Source: Hyphomicrobiales bacterium
GTDB lineage: Bacteria > Pseudomonadota > Alphaproteobacteria > Rhizobiales > Rhizobiaceae
Direction of reading: 5' to 3'
DNA: 64,000 nt
Assembly (NCBI GenBank): GCA_900466005.1
Contig: UEGQ01000007.1
Span: 1-64,000 of the forward strand
Both the position numbers and the translations under genes were made by a program. Positions 9,638 to 18,932 of this stretch are shown in pieces. Position 1 is the stretch's first letter. Each line of letters starts with the position of its first letter. The notes under the pieces were generated by a model. That model was not told where the DNA came from. It made no database searches and saw nothing but the letters and a program-made list of their open reading frames with translations.

Positions 9638-10117
9638 ATGAAACTGAATGAAATCAAGGATAACGAAGGCTCCTCCAAGGACCGTATCCGCGTTGGTCGC
9701 GGTATCGGCTCCGGCAAGGGCAAGACCGGTGGTCGCGGCGTCAAGGGTCAGAAGGCTCGTTCGGGCGTTGCCATCAACGGCTTCGAAGGCGGTCAGATGC
9801 CGATCTACCGTCGTCTGCCGAAGCGCGGCTTCAACAACATCTTCGCATCTGAATTCGTGACCGTATCGCTCGGCCGCATCCAGACCGCGATCGATGCCAA
9901 GAAGCTCGACCCGAAGGCAACCATCGATGCTGCCGCCCTCAAGGCTGCCGGCGTCATCCGTCGCCAGAAGGATGGTGTTCGCGTTCTTTCCGACGGCGAA
10001 CTGAAGGCCAAGGTCACCCTCGAGGTTGCCGGTGCTTCCAAGGCCGCGGTCGAGAAGATCGAGAAGGCCGGCGGTTCGATCAAGCTGCTGGTGGCAGCTG
10101 CGGAAGCCGCTGAATAA
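9638..10117 (+). CDS. rplO: 50S ribosomal protein L15
   Basis: This 159-residue L15 is a late-assembly large-subunit protein. The start [18 protein letters not shown] at 9638 follows GGAGGAAGTCACC; a longer in-frame reading from 9581 overlaps rpmD and is rejected. The glycine-rich [22 protein letters not shown] segment, interrupted by family insertions, is diagnostic. Confidence 0.97.
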   Translation: MKLNEIKDNEGSSKDRIRVGRGIGSGKGKTGGRGVKGQKARSGVAINGFEGGQMPIYRRLPKRGFNNIFASEFVTVSLGRIQTAIDAKKLDPKATIDAAALKAAGVIRRQKDGVRVLSDGELKAKVTLEVAGASKAAVEKIEKAGGSIKLLVAAAEAAE

Positions 10118-10127
10118 GTACGATTTG

Positions 10128-10159
10128 ATCGCCCGGGGTGCTTCACACCGGGCGATTTT
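10128..10159 (+). terminator. Hairpin terminator between rplO and secY
   Basis: ATCGCCCGG...TG (10128-10140) pairs with CACCGGGCGAT (10146-10156) with a two-base bulge around a CTTCA loop, and TTTT follows. The element separates the ribosomal genes from secY-adk, with 181 bases before the secY start. A partial terminator or a separate secY promoter downstream are both possible. Confidence 0.55.
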
Positions 10160-10340
10160 GCTCCCATATGTGAGCCTCACGATCCTCAGAAGGGGTGACG
10201 TTGTTTCGTCTTCCGGGAGATTCTGGAAAATAGGGTGAGGCGAGCGGCTGCTCCGCAATCATGCCGGCCCGGTTTTCTGAAAACGATTTGGTGAATTGCC
10301 TCCGAGGCTCTCGCTTCGGATCGGTTACGCGGAGAATTTC

Positions 10341-11681
10341 ATGGCTTCTGCAGCGGAACAATTAGCCTCGAATCTCAATTTTTCGACCTTTGCGAAGGCG
10401 GAAGATCTGAAGAAGCGGCTGTGGTTTACTCTTGCGGCGCTTCTTGTCTATCGCCTCGGCACGCACATCCCGCTGCCCGGTCTCAATCCTGAAGCCTATG
10501 CGGCTGCCTTCAAGGGGCAGGCCGGTGGTATTCTCGGCCTCTTCAACATGTTCTCCGGCGGCGCCGTCGAGCGCATGGCGATCTTCGCCCTCGGGATCAT
10601 GCCCTACATCTCCGCCTCGATCATCGTGCAGCTGATGACTTCGGTCGTTCCGGCGCTCGAGAACCTCAAGAAGGAAGGCGAGCAGGGCCGCAAGGTTATC
10701 AACCAGTATACCCGCTACGGCACTGTTCTTCTCGGAACGCTGCAGGCCTACGGCATCGCCGTGGGGCTCGAAAGCGGGCAGGGGCTGGTCAGCGATCCGG
10801 GCCTGTTCTTCCGTATTTCGACGGTCGTCACTCTTCTCGGCGGCACCATGTTCCTGATGTGGCTCGGCGAGCAGATCACTTCGCGCGGCATCGGCAACGG
10901 CATCTCGCTCATCATCTTTTCCGGCATCGCGGCAGGCCTGCCGTCCGCCGTCGTCGGAACGCTCGAACTCGGCCGCACAGGCGCCGTTTCGACTGCGCTC
11001 ATCCTGACGGTCATCATCGTCGCGATCGCCGTCATCGGGCTGATCGTCTTCGTGGAGCGCGCGCAGCGTCGCCTGCTGATCCAGTACCCGAAGCGCCAGG
11101 TCGGCAACCGCATGTTCCAGGGCGACACCTCGCACCTGCCGCTGAAACTCAACACTTCGGGTGTTATTCCGGCGATCTTCGCCTCGTCGCTGCTGCTTCT
11201 GCCGGCGACTGCCGCAGGCTTCACCGGAACCTCGACGCTGCCCTCCTGGGCGACGACAATCGTTGCGGCGCTCGGCCACGGCCAGCCGCTCTATATGGTG
11301 CTTTATGGTGCGCTGATCGCCTTCTTTGCCTTCTTCTACACCGCGATCGTCTTCAACCCGAAGGACACTGCGGACAATCTGAAGAAGCACGGAGGCTTCA
11401 TTCCGGGTATCCGCCCCGGTGAGCGCACAGCCGAATACATCGACTACGTGCTGACCCGAATCACGGTGATCGGCGCGATCTACCTCGTCTTCGTCTGCAT
11501 CCTCCCCGAGATCCTGGTCGCCCGTACCGGCGTTCCATTATCCCTTGGTGGTACTTCGCTTTTGATTGTTGTCAGCGTCACCCTCGATACTGTAGCACAG
11601 ATTCAGGGCCACCTGATTGCCCAGCAGTATGAGGGCCTGATCAAGAAGTCGAAGTTGCGTGGAGGAAAGAGGGGACGATGA
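10341..11681 (+). CDS. secY: Preprotein translocase channel subunit SecY
   Basis: This 446-residue protein has the ten hydrophobic segments of SecY, the inner-membrane channel of the Sec pathway working with SecE, SecG and SecA. The plug region after TM1 and the conserved cytoplasmic loop before TM5 ([18 protein letters not shown]) are visible. The start at 10341 ([14 protein letters not shown]) fits rhizobial SecY; an in-frame ATG at 10296 adds an unconserved stretch. The stop overlaps the adk start by four bases (ATGA). Confidence 0.97.
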   Translation: MASAAEQLASNLNFSTFAKAEDLKKRLWFTLAALLVYRLGTHIPLPGLNPEAYAAAFKGQAGGILGLFNMFSGGAVERMAIFALGIMPYISASIIVQLMTSVVPALENLKKEGEQGRKVINQYTRYGTVLLGTLQAYGIAVGLESGQGLVSDPGLFFRISTVVTLLGGTMFLMWLGEQITSRGIGNGISLIIFSGIAAGLPSAVVGTLELGRTGAVSTALILTVIIVAIAVIGLIVFVERAQRRLLIQYPKRQVGNRMFQGDTSHLPLKLNTSGVIPAIFASSLLLLPATAAGFTGTSTLPSWATTIVAALGHGQPLYMVLYGALIAFFAFFYTAIVFNPKDTADNLKKHGGFIPGIRPGERTAEYIDYVLTRITVIGAIYLVFVCILPEILVARTGVPLSLGGTSLLIVVSVTLDTVAQIQGHLIAQQYEGLIKKSKLRGGKRGR

Positions 11682-12334
11682 GACTTATCCTTTTGGGACC
11701 GCCGGGTGCGGGGAAGGGTACCCAGGCCCAGCGTATCGTCGCGAAGCACGGCATTCCGCAATTGTCGACCGGTGACATGCTGCGTGCAGCCGTCGCCGCG
11801 GAGACCGAAGTCGGAAAGCGTGCCAAGGCTGTCATGGACGCGGGCAAGCTGGTCTCGGACGATATCGTGATCGCCATCGTTTCCGAGCGAATCGATCAGC
11901 CGGATTGCGCCGAAGGGTTCATCCTCGATGGCTTCCCCCGCACGCTGGTGCAGGCGGATGCGACGGAGAAGATGCTCGCCGACAAGGGGCTGGATCTTTC
12001 GGTCGTCGTCGAGCTCAAGGTCGACGACAAGGAGCTCGTCCGTCGTGTTTCGGGACGCTATTCGTGCGGCAACTGCGGAACCGTCTACCACGACACTGAC
12101 AAGAAGCCCTCCGTCGATGGCGTCTGCGACACGTGTGGTTCCACTGGGTTCAAGCGCCGGCCGGACGACAATGCCGAGACCATGAAGGCTCGGCTCGAGG
12201 CGTACTACAAGGAAACCTCGCCGCTCATCGGCTACTATTACGCCAAGGGCAAGCTGAAGTCGGTGGACGGCATGAAGGACATGGATGCCGTCACAGCGGA
12301 CATCGAGGCGATCCTCGCAACCGTGAAGGGCTGA
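11678..12334 (+). CDS. adk: Adenylate kinase with zinc-type LID
   Basis: This 218-residue enzyme converts ATP + AMP to 2 ADP. The P-loop GPPGAGKGT is at residues 7-15 and the AMP-binding region [11 protein letters not shown] follows. The LID carries two CxxC pairs (CGNCG and CDTCG), so a structural zinc is expected; many Gram-negative enzymes lack it. The long-type LID and full length support activity. It overlaps secY by four bases, the usual alphaproteobacterial secY-adk coupling. Confidence 0.97.
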   Translation: MRLILLGPPGAGKGTQAQRIVAKHGIPQLSTGDMLRAAVAAETEVGKRAKAVMDAGKLVSDDIVIAIVSERIDQPDCAEGFILDGFPRTLVQADATEKMLADKGLDLSVVVELKVDDKELVRRVSGRYSCGNCGTVYHDTDKKPSVDGVCDTCGSTGFKRRPDDNAETMKARLEAYYKETSPLIGYYYAKGKLKSVDGMKDMDAVTADIEAILATVKG

Positions 12335-12558
12335 CGAGGCTTCAAGAATCTTTACCGGAACAGTTGCTTTTGTCGGCTGATTCCGCTAAATAGCGCGCCA
12401 ACTCGCGACATTTAAGCGATCGGCGCGTTCTTCCGCACGGAGGACCGGGTTCGATCGTTTTGACATGTTGAGGACCCGAATTTGAACGCGCGGCCTGTTT
12501 GGCTGCGTAAACCAGACACCACTTGCCGGATGGCAACTGGAACGCAAGGAGAATAGGC

Positions 12559-12927
12559 GTGGCACGTATCGCTGGCGTCAACATCCCGACCGCGAAGCGC
12601 GTAGTAATCGCGCTCCGTTACATTCACGGGATCGGCCCGAAGTTCGCACAGGAAATCATTGAGAAGGTCGGTATCCCGGCTGAGAAGCGTGTTCATCAGC
12701 TGACCGACGCCGAAGTTCTGGCGATTCGCGAAACGATCGACCGTGATTATCAGGTCGAGGGTGATCTTCGTCGCGAAACCGCGATGAACATCAAGCGTCT
12801 GATGGACCTCGGCTGCTACCGCGGTCTGCGTCATCGCCGCGGCCTGCCGGTTCGTGGCCAGCGCACGCACACCAATGCCCGCACCCGCAAGGGTCCGGCA
12901 AAGGCGATCGCCGGTAAGAAGAAGTAA
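12559..12927 (+). CDS. rpsM: 30S ribosomal protein S13
   Basis: This 122-residue S13 lies in the 30S head and contacts P-site tRNA through its basic tail. I chose a GTG start at 12559, because ARIAGVNIP is the conserved N-terminus and AAGGAG lies nine bases upstream. An ATG at 12523 would add an unconserved leader. The [25 protein letters not shown] segment, given here in parts by family knowledge, is complete. First gene of the alpha segment, 224 bases after adk. Confidence 0.95.
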   Translation: MARIAGVNIPTAKRVVIALRYIHGIGPKFAQEIIEKVGIPAEKRVHQLTDAEVLAIRETIDRDYQVEGDLRRETAMNIKRLMDLGCYRGLRHRRGLPVRGQRTHTNARTRKGPAKAIAGKKK

Positions 12928-12933
12928 TTTGCA

Positions 12934-12998
12934 GGCAGTAGGTTTTGGGCGGTAGGCGGTAGGGAGAACCTACTGCCTACTGCCTACTGCCTATTGGC
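12934..12998 (+). repeat. Heptamer tandem repeat with inverted copy between rpsM and rpsK
   Basis: Three exact copies of TACTGCC (12971-12977, 12978-12984, 12985-12991) are followed by the variant TATTGGC. Upstream, GGCAGTAGGTT (12934-12944) is the exact inverse of AACCTACTGCC (12967-12977), and GGTAGGCGGTAGGG lies between. The RNA can therefore fold into an 11-bp hairpin in the 126-bp rpsM-rpsK gap. Confidence 0.85.
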
Positions 12999-13053
12999 TT
13001 CAAGGTGGAGCCGCTGGAACTACGGCGGCGAAGAGATCAAGAAAGGTAAGAAA

Positions 13054-13443
13054 ATGGCCAAGGAAGCCACCCGCGTTCGCCGTCGCGAGCGCAAGAATAT
13101 CTCGTCGGGCGTTGCACACGTCAACTCGACCTTCAACAACACGATGATCACCATCACCGACGCGCAGGGCAATGCGATTGCCTGGTCGTCTGCCGGTGCC
13201 AAGGGCTTCAAGGGTTCGCGCAAGTCGACCCCGTTCGCTGCTCAGATCGCAGCGGAAGACTGCGCCAAGAAGGCGCAGGAACACGGCATGAAGTCGCTCG
13301 AAGTCGAAGTCTGCGGTCCGGGTTCCGGCCGCGAATCGGCCCTGCGCGCTCTGCAGGCTGCCGGTTTCATGATCACCTCGATTCGCGACGTGACGCCGAT
13401 CCCGCACAACGGCTGCCGTCCGCGCAAGAAGCGCCGCGTCTGA
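13054..13443 (+). CDS. rpsK: 30S ribosomal protein S11
   Basis: This 129-residue S11 lies on the 30S platform near the mRNA exit. The start at 13054 ([19 protein letters not shown]) follows GAAAGGTAAGAAA; an upstream in-frame ATG at 12994 runs through the heptamer repeat and is not family-like. The C-terminal [20 protein letters not shown] stretch is typical. Confidence 0.97.
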   Translation: MAKEATRVRRRERKNISSGVAHVNSTFNNTMITITDAQGNAIAWSSAGAKGFKGSRKSTPFAAQIAAEDCAKKAQEHGMKSLEVEVCGPGSGRESALRALQAAGFMITSIRDVTPIPHNGCRPRKKRRV

Positions 13444-13543
13444 TCATTATTCATCCAGTCGAAGGGCGCTCGGACGCCCCTCTCGACGCTTCTAATGCTC
13501 GGTTGCCACGATTGGATGGTGGCAACGAACGGAAGGTAAAAAC

Positions 13544-14554
13544 ATGATTCAGAAGAATTGGCAGGAACTGATCAAGCCGAACAAGGTGGAGTTCACCTCG
13601 TCCGGCCGCACGAAGGCAACGCTGGTTGCAGAGCCGCTGGAACGCGGCTTCGGCCTGACGCTCGGCAACGCGCTGCGTCGCGTTCTCTTGTCGTCGCTGC
13701 GCGGCGCCGCCGTGACCGCCGTCCAGATCGATGGCGTGCTGCATGAGTTCTCGTCGATCCCGGGCGTCCGGGAAGACGTGACCGACATCGTGCTCAACAT
13801 CAAGGAAATCGCCATCAAGATGGATGGCGACGATTCCAAGCGCATGGTCGTGCGCAAGCAGGGCCCGGGCGTCGTCACCGCCGGTGATATCCAGACGGTC
13901 GGCGACATCGAGATCCTGAACCCCGACCACGTGATCTGCACGCTCGACGAGGGCGCGGAGATCCGCATGGAGTTCACGGTCAACAACGGCAAGGGCTATG
14001 TCCCGGCCGAGCGCAACCGTGCGGAAGATGCTCCGATCGGCCTCATCCCGGTCGACAGCCTCTACTCGCCGGTCAAGAAGGTGTCCTACAAGGTCGAAAA
14101 CACCCGCGAAGGTCAGGTTCTCGACTACGACAAGCTGACGATGACCATCGAGACCGATGGCTCGGTCACCGGTGAGGACGCGGTCGCTTTTGCTGCCCGC
14201 ATCCTGCAGGACCAGCTCGGCGTGTTCGTCAATTTCGAGGAGCCGCAGAAGGAAGTCGAAGAAGAAGCCGTCACCGAGCTCGCCTTCAACCCGGCGCTGC
14301 TCAAGAAGGTCGACGAGCTCGAACTTTCGGTCCGCTCTGCGAACTGCCTGAAGAACGACAACATCGTCTACATCGGCGACCTTATTCAGAAGACGGAAGC
14401 GGAAATGCTCCGCACTCCGAACTTCGGTCGCAAGTCGCTGAACGAGATCAAGGAAGTTCTGGCTTCCATGGGCCTGCACCTCGGTATGGAAGTGCCCGCC
14501 TGGCCGCCGGAAAACATCGAAGATCTCGCCAAGCGCTACGAAGACCAGTACTAA
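13544..14554 (+). CDS. rpoA: RNA polymerase alpha subunit
   Basis: This 336-residue protein is complete. The N-terminal assembly domain starts near [20 protein letters not shown] sequence (here [18 protein letters not shown]), and the C-terminal DNA/activator-contacting domain ends with the helix [19 protein letters not shown]. It follows rpsK after a 100-bp gap and is followed by a hairpin with T-run before rplQ. Confidence 0.98.
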   Translation: MIQKNWQELIKPNKVEFTSSGRTKATLVAEPLERGFGLTLGNALRRVLLSSLRGAAVTAVQIDGVLHEFSSIPGVREDVTDIVLNIKEIAIKMDGDDSKRMVVRKQGPGVVTAGDIQTVGDIEILNPDHVICTLDEGAEIRMEFTVNNGKGYVPAERNRAEDAPIGLIPVDSLYSPVKKVSYKVENTREGQVLDYDKLTMTIETDGSVTGEDAVAFAARILQDQLGVFVNFEEPQKEVEEEAVTELAFNPALLKKVDELELSVRSANCLKNDNIVYIGDLIQKTEAEMLRTPNFGRKSLNEIKEVLASMGLHLGMEVPAWPPENIEDLAKRYEDQY

Positions 14555-14561
14555 GAAACAA

Positions 14562-14587
14562 AAAAGGCAGGTTCATCTCTGCCTTTT
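14562..14587 (+). terminator. Rho-independent terminator between rpoA and rplQ
   Basis: AAAAGGCAG (14562-14570) pairs perfectly with CTGCCTTTT (14579-14587) around an eight-base loop, and the T-rich arm serves as the T-run. It sits seven bases after the rpoA stop. rplQ begins 83 bases later, so it needs readthrough or its own promoter. Confidence 0.65.
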
Positions 14588-14670
14588 CCAGTCAAACTGC
14601 GGGCAGCTGCCCGTATGTGTCAGGAAACGGCAGCCTCTGAGACAGAGCCTGCACTTAAAGGAGAATAGCA

Positions 14671-15093
14671 ATGCGCCACCAGAAAGCCGGCCGCAAGCTG
14701 AACCGCACCGCCAGCCACCGCAAGGCGATGTTCGCCAACATGGCTGCTTCGCTCATCACCCATGAGCAGATCGTCACGACGCTCCCGAAGGCGAAGGAAA
14801 TTCGCCCGATCGTCGAGAAGCTCGTTACGCTCGGCAAGCGCGGCGACCTGCACGCTCGTCGTCAGGCCATCTCGCAGATCCAGGACCAGGACGCCGTCCG
14901 CAAGCTGTTTGATGCCATCGCCACCCGTTACGCCAACCGTAACGGCGGCTACCTGCGCATCATGAAGGCCGGCTTCCGCCAGGGCGACAACGCCGCAATG
15001 GCCGTCATCGAGTTCGTTGAACGCGACGTCGACGCCAAGGGCGCAGCCGACAAGGCCCGCGTCGCCGCCGAAGCCGAAGCTGAAGCAGCGTAA
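14671..15093 (+). CDS. rplQ: 50S ribosomal protein L17
   Basis: This 140-residue L17 is the last ribosomal gene of the cluster. The N-terminus [20 protein letters not shown] and the [19 protein letters not shown] segment are family-typical. The alanine/glutamate-rich C-terminal tail is common in rhizobia. An AAAGGAGAATAGCA ribosome-binding site precedes the ATG. A strong bidirectional hairpin follows. Confidence 0.97.
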   Translation: MRHQKAGRKLNRTASHRKAMFANMAASLITHEQIVTTLPKAKEIRPIVEKLVTLGKRGDLHARRQAISQIQDQDAVRKLFDAIATRYANRNGGYLRIMKAGFRQGDNAAMAVIEFVERDVDAKGAADKARVAAEAEAEAA

Positions 15094-15120
15094 GTTTCCT
15101 CCCGTTAGGGAAGGATAGAA

Positions 15121-15146
15121 AAGGCCGGAGGGAAACCTCCGGCCTT
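15121..15146. terminator. Bidirectional terminator between rplQ and the DUF2809 gene
   Basis: AAGGCCGGAGG (15121-15131) pairs perfectly with CCTCCGGCCTT (15136-15146) around GAAA. Read on the minus strand the hairpin is followed by TTTTC, so it probably serves the convergent minus-strand gene best; on the plus strand the T-run is poor. Confidence 0.7.
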
Positions 15147-15154
15147 CTCGCGTT

Positions 15155-15586
15155 CTAGCCCGCCGGCGACGCGGCGCGCGTATGCCGGAGGAGAAGCCGC
15201 TGATCGGTGAGGGCTGCGGCCGCTATTCCCGCCAGATAGGCGAGAATGTTGTAGATGGAGAATATCCGGCCGAGGAGGAGGGCACCGGCAAGCGTGAGCC
15301 TGAAGGCGTCGAGCCAGGGCGTGTGGTAGAGACGGATAAGCTCGACGGCCACGGCGACGACGCCGGCGATAACAGCAATCCGGCGAACCGGCTGGTTGGG
15401 AAGCAGTGCGGCAAGCAGCCAGAAGACCATCATGCCCCACAGCCCGGAGCCACCGTACTTGACGAGCGGGTAGGGCAAGCCTGCCTCGTAGCCGGTGAGC
15501 CGCAGCACAAGTCCGGCCACGATCACCATTGCGGCGATAGCCAGTCTTTTCATCCGCAATTGCGTGCGTGCCTTGATTTTTCCCAT
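15155..15586 (-). CDS. DUF2809 family membrane protein
   Basis: This 143-residue hydrophobic protein has four to five predicted membrane segments. The pattern GGSGLWGMMVFWLLAALLP followed by VELIRLYHTPWLDAFR and ILAYLAGI matches the DUF2809 family, whose function is unknown. An internal ATG at 15553 (MKRLAIAAM) would remove a short basic leader and is equally possible. It converges on rplQ and diverges from the DUF817 gene with only 57 bases between the two starts. Confidence 0.75.
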   Translation of the reverse strand: MGKIKARTQLRMKRLAIAAMVIVAGLVLRLTGYEAGLPYPLVKYGGSGLWGMMVFWLLAALLPNQPVRRIAVIAGVVAVAVELIRLYHTPWLDAFRLTLAGALLLGRIFSIYNILAYLAGIAAAALTDQRLLLRHTRAASPAG

Positions 15587-15643
15587 CCGGTCTTTCTAGT
15601 TGGGCGTGCCAAGAAGGCAACATCCTGTCGACCGGGAGAATTC

Positions 15644-16516
15644 ATGACGACCCTACAGGCTCGCCCCACGGCCCTTCTGCAGAGCTTCGACCGCCGGCTG
15701 ATGGAGCTTGCACCAGCTCCCGAACTCAGGGGATTTTGGCGCTTCGCCGCCGAACTCCTGCTCTTCGGCGCCAAGGAAGCGCGCGCCTGCTTCTTTGCCG
15801 GGTTGTTCTTCGTCTCGATCTTCGCGACGCCGCGCGCCGGCCTTCTCGGCATCCCGCGCTATGACCTGCTTCTCATCATCGCGCTCGGCATCCAGGCCTG
15901 GATGATATGGACGCGGCTCGAGACGCTGGACGAACTGAAGGCGATTTGCCTCTTCCATGTGATTGGCTTCATCCTCGAGGTCTTCAAGACGTCAAGTGCG
16001 ATCCAGTCCTGGGCGTATCCTGATTTCGCCTATACCAAGCTGCTCGGCGTACCGCTCTTTTCCGGTTTCATGTATGCCGCCGTCGGCAGTTACGTCATCC
16101 AGGCGTGGCGTCTGCTCGACGTCCGGGTTCAGCACCACCCGCCCTACTGGATGGCGACGCTGGTGGCGCTCGCCATCTACGCCAACTTCTTCACCCATCA
16201 TTATATCGGCGACTACCGCTGGTACATCGCCGCACTCGCGATCGGCCTTTATGCGCGTGCGACCGTCGTGTTTCGCCCGTTCGACAGAGACCGGAGAATG
16301 CCGTTGATCCTGGCCTTCATTCTGATCGGCTTCTTCATCTGGCTCGCCGAGAACATCTCGACCTTTTTCGCCGTCTGGCACTATCCGAACCAGATCGGTG
16401 CCTGGTCCACGGTTCATCTCGGCAAATGGAGTTCATGGACGCTGCTCGTCATCATGACCTTCACCATCGTCGCCTCGCTGAAGCACATCCGCGAGCGGAT
16501 CTATATCCCCACTTGA
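15644..16516 (+). CDS. DUF817 family integral membrane protein
   Basis: This 290-residue protein has about seven to eight membrane segments and the DUF817 pattern: AELLLFGAKEARACFFAG early, then FLEVFKTSSAIQSWAYPDFA-like sequence, PLFSGFMYAAVGSYVIQAW, and NQIGAWSTVHLGKWSSW near the end. Function unknown. The start at 15644 (MTTLQARPTALLQSF) follows GGGAGAATTC; longer in-frame reading from 15182 is antisense to the neighbouring gene. Confidence 0.82.
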   Translation: MTTLQARPTALLQSFDRRLMELAPAPELRGFWRFAAELLLFGAKEARACFFAGLFFVSIFATPRAGLLGIPRYDLLLIIALGIQAWMIWTRLETLDELKAICLFHVIGFILEVFKTSSAIQSWAYPDFAYTKLLGVPLFSGFMYAAVGSYVIQAWRLLDVRVQHHPPYWMATLVALAIYANFFTHHYIGDYRWYIAALAIGLYARATVVFRPFDRDRRMPLILAFILIGFFIWLAENISTFFAVWHYPNQIGAWSTVHLGKWSSWTLLVIMTFTIVASLKHIRERIYIPT

Positions 16517-16527
16517 GGGGAATCGCA

Positions 16528-17793
16528 TCAGCCTCCGCCGCAGGCCGCCGCGCGGGCCACCAGGAACCGCCGCTCGGCGGCATTGCCCGCGAGGCGGGCG
16601 GCCTTTTCGAACGCGGCCTTCGCTTCCACCTTCCGTCCAGCGCGCATCAGGAAATCGCCACGGGCTGCGGGCAGGCCGACATAGCCCTGGAGCGCAGGTT
16701 CGGCTTCGAGCGGCTCCAGCAATTCGAGTCCTGTTTCCGGTCCGAAGGCCATGGAATGAGCAATGGCACGGTTGAGATCGACGACGGGCGAGGGCATGAC
16801 GCGGCTCAGGCGGTCGTAGAGGGTCGCGATCTGTCGCCAGTCAGTGTCCTCGGCCCGCGGGCCCCGGGCATGGCAGGCTGCGATCGCCGCCTGCAGCGCA
16901 TAGGGACCGTCCGCTCCGCCAAGCCGTTCGGCGCGACCGAGCGCGGTCAAACCGTGCTGGATGAGGAGACGGTCCCAGCGGCCCCGGTTCTGTTCGGTGA
17001 TCGTGACCGGAGCGCCGTCGGCGCCCGTACGGGCCGGAAAGCGGGAGGCGTGGAGTTCCATCAGCGCCAGCAGGCCGTGAACCTCCGGCTCCCGGGGCAG
17101 GAGGCCGGAAAGGATGCGGCAGAGCCGCATCGCTTCGGCGCAGAGCTGCGGCCGTAATGCGTCGTCGCCGGCACTCGCCGCATAGCCTTCGTTGAAGATC
17201 AGGTAGATGACTTCGAGCACGGCCGCGAGCCGCCGGTCACGATCCTCCCCGCGCGGCACTTCATAGGCGAGGCCGGAACTCCCGAGCGTCTTCTTCGCAC
17301 GCACGATTCGCTGGGCGATCGTCGCTTCGCCGGCCAGGAAGGCGCGGGCGATCTCGTCCGTCGTCAGTCCGCCGATCAGTCGTAGCGTCAGGGCCACGCG
17401 TGCGTCGACGGAGAGCAGCGGATGGCAGGCGGTGAAGATCAGGCTCAGGCGCTCGTCACCGATGTCGTCATCCATGGCGGCCTCGACCTCCTCGATCGTG
17501 GTGTCCCGCTCAAGCGACAGATCATGACCGATGTCGACGTGCTTCAGTGCCTGCATCCTGCGGCGGCGGAAGACGTCGATCGCGCGCCGCTTGGCGGTTG
17601 CCATCAGCCAGGCAGCCGGGCTCTGCGGTACGCCCGTTTTCGGCCATTCAGAAAGCGCCGTCACCAGCGCTTCCTGGGCCAGTTCTTCGGCGAAACCGAT
17701 ATCGCGCACCATGCGGTTGAGGCCGGCGATCAGCCGGGCCCGCTCGATGCGGAAGACGGTCTCTGCCATGCGATGGGTCTCGGAAGCCTCCAT
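16528..17793 (-). CDS. ECF42-type RNA polymerase sigma factor with C-terminal extension
   Basis: The protein has 421 residues, about twice the length of an ordinary ECF sigma factor. The N-terminal third has sigma-2 (GFAEELAQEALVTALSEWP, then WLMATAKRRAIDVFRRRR) and sigma-4 (LTLRLIGGLTTDEIARAFL) regions. The remaining ~230 residues are a helical TPR-like extension (DUF6596 type) with the conserved FNEGY segment. This architecture, next to DGPF-motif and VOC genes, is the signature of the ECF42 group, which lacks a classical anti-sigma factor. An alternative start lies at M9 (MAETVFRIE). Confidence 0.88.
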   Translation of the reverse strand: MEASETHRMAETVFRIERARLIAGLNRMVRDIGFAEELAQEALVTALSEWPKTGVPQSPAAWLMATAKRRAIDVFRRRRMQALKHVDIGHDLSLERDTTIEEVEAAMDDDIGDERLSLIFTACHPLLSVDARVALTLRLIGGLTTDEIARAFLAGEATIAQRIVRAKKTLGSSGLAYEVPRGEDRDRRLAAVLEVIYLIFNEGYAASAGDDALRPQLCAEAMRLCRILSGLLPREPEVHGLLALMELHASRFPARTGADGAPVTITEQNRGRWDRLLIQHGLTALGRAERLGGADGPYALQAAIAACHARGPRAEDTDWRQIATLYDRLSRVMPSPVVDLNRAIAHSMAFGPETGLELLEPLEAEPALQGYVGLPAARGDFLMRAGRKVEAKAAFEKAARLAGNAAERRFLVARAAACGGG

Positions 17794-17842
17794 GGGGGCG
17801 GATTATGGAGGCTCCCGTAGCCCAGTCAACGTGGCTTGGGCG

Positions 17843-18265
17843 TCATTCGCCGGGAGGTCCTCCCGCTGCAGCCGCCTGATCCATCCACAGGATCTCCCAG
17901 ACATAGCCGTCCGGATCCTCGACCGAGCGACTATACATGAAGCCGTGGTCCTGCATCGGGTTCGGATCGGCCTTGCCGCCGGCGCGCGCGGCTTTCTCCA
18001 CCGTCTGGTCGACCTCATCGCGCGTCTCGACGCTGAGGGCGATGAGCGTCTGGCTCTCCCTCCGCGCGTCGCCGATCGGGCGGCTGGTGAAGGTGGCATA
18101 ACGCTCGCGCGTCAGCAGCATCACGCCGATGGCGCCGGAGAAGATTATGCAGCTCGTCTGATCGTCGGAGAAGTTGGGATTGCGTGTGCCGCCGAGCGCC
18201 TCGTAAAACGTCGTCGCCGCCGCCAGATCCCGCACCGGCAGATTCACGAAGATCATCTTTTCCAT
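17843..18265 (-). CDS. VOC (glyoxalase/bleomycin-resistance fold) protein
   Basis: This 140-residue protein has the vicinal oxygen chelate pattern: MIFVNLPVRDLAAATTFYEAL at the start and SVEDPDGYVWEILWMD near the end. The substrate is not evident. It lies between the DGPF gene (21 bases upstream) and the ECF42 sigma gene (49 bases downstream) on the same strand, so the three form a likely operon. VOC proteins are recurrent partners of ECF42 loci. Confidence 0.85.
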   Translation of the reverse strand: MEKMIFVNLPVRDLAAATTFYEALGGTRNPNFSDDQTSCIIFSGAIGVMLLTRERYATFTSRPIGDARRESQTLIALSVETRDEVDQTVEKAARAGGKADPNPMQDHGFMYSRSVEDPDGYVWEILWMDQAAAAGGPPGE

Positions 18266-18286
18266 CGCGTTGCTTCTCCTTCTGGT

Positions 18287-18724
18287 TCAGGACTTGCCGG
18301 CTTCACGCTCGGCGAGCCGTTCTCCGGTGCGCTCGTGCAGGTCGCGCACCTCCGGGGTCAGCGATTCGGCGAAGTCCTCCATCGTGTAAACCGGACGAAT
18401 TTCAATTTCGCTCGGCCCCGGCATCGGATTCGGGCAGCGCTTGACCCATTCGACCGCCTCGTCCATATCCTTGACCTCCCAGATCCAATAGCCGGCGACC
18501 AGTTCGCGGGTCTCGGCGAAGGGGCCGTCGATCACGCGGCGGCTCGGTCCGTCGAATGCCACGCGCTTGCCTTTGGAAGAGGGCTTCAGCCCTTCGCCGG
18601 TCAGCATGATGCCGGCATTGACCAGCTCCTCGTTGAACTTTCCCATTGCTTCGAGCAGTTCGGTGGATGGCATGACGCCTGCTTCGCTGTCTGTCGTCGC
18701 CTTGACCATAACCATTACACGCAT
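18287..18724 (-). CDS. YCII-related DGPF-domain protein
   Basis: This 145-residue protein of the dimeric ferredoxin-like fold (YCII family) has the motif DGPFAE near residue 66, preceded by a VIDGPF turn. The start at 18724 (MRVMVMVKATTDSEAG) follows an AAGGAG five to six bases upstream. DGPF proteins are the characteristic targets and neighbours of ECF42 sigma factors. Catalytic role unknown. Longer upstream reading runs into the divergent gene's leader. Confidence 0.87.
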   Translation of the reverse strand: MRVMVMVKATTDSEAGVMPSTELLEAMGKFNEELVNAGIMLTGEGLKPSSKGKRVAFDGPSRRVIDGPFAETRELVAGYWIWEVKDMDEAVEWVKRCPNPMPGPSEIEIRPVYTMEDFAESLTPEVRDLHERTGERLAEREAGKS

Positions 18725-18932
18725 CGTTTTTCTCCTTCGTTGAACCAAGGCCGCCTCGGCGTGCCCGACACCTTGACGAACGAGTGTTACAGAAATCGAC
18801 ATGGGGGATGAATCTTTTTTGCCGATCCTCTGCAGCGTGTTGACGGCGGCTGGCATTGCACCGATGGGGCTTTCCTTGCGGCGATTCCCCTCCGTGGTAA
18901 TAGGAAGGGAACACCGGAGTCGGGAGGCGATC

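Noticed and set aside
12934..12998. CRISPR-like array between rpsM and rpsK
   Set aside because: Seven-base tandem units without spacers.
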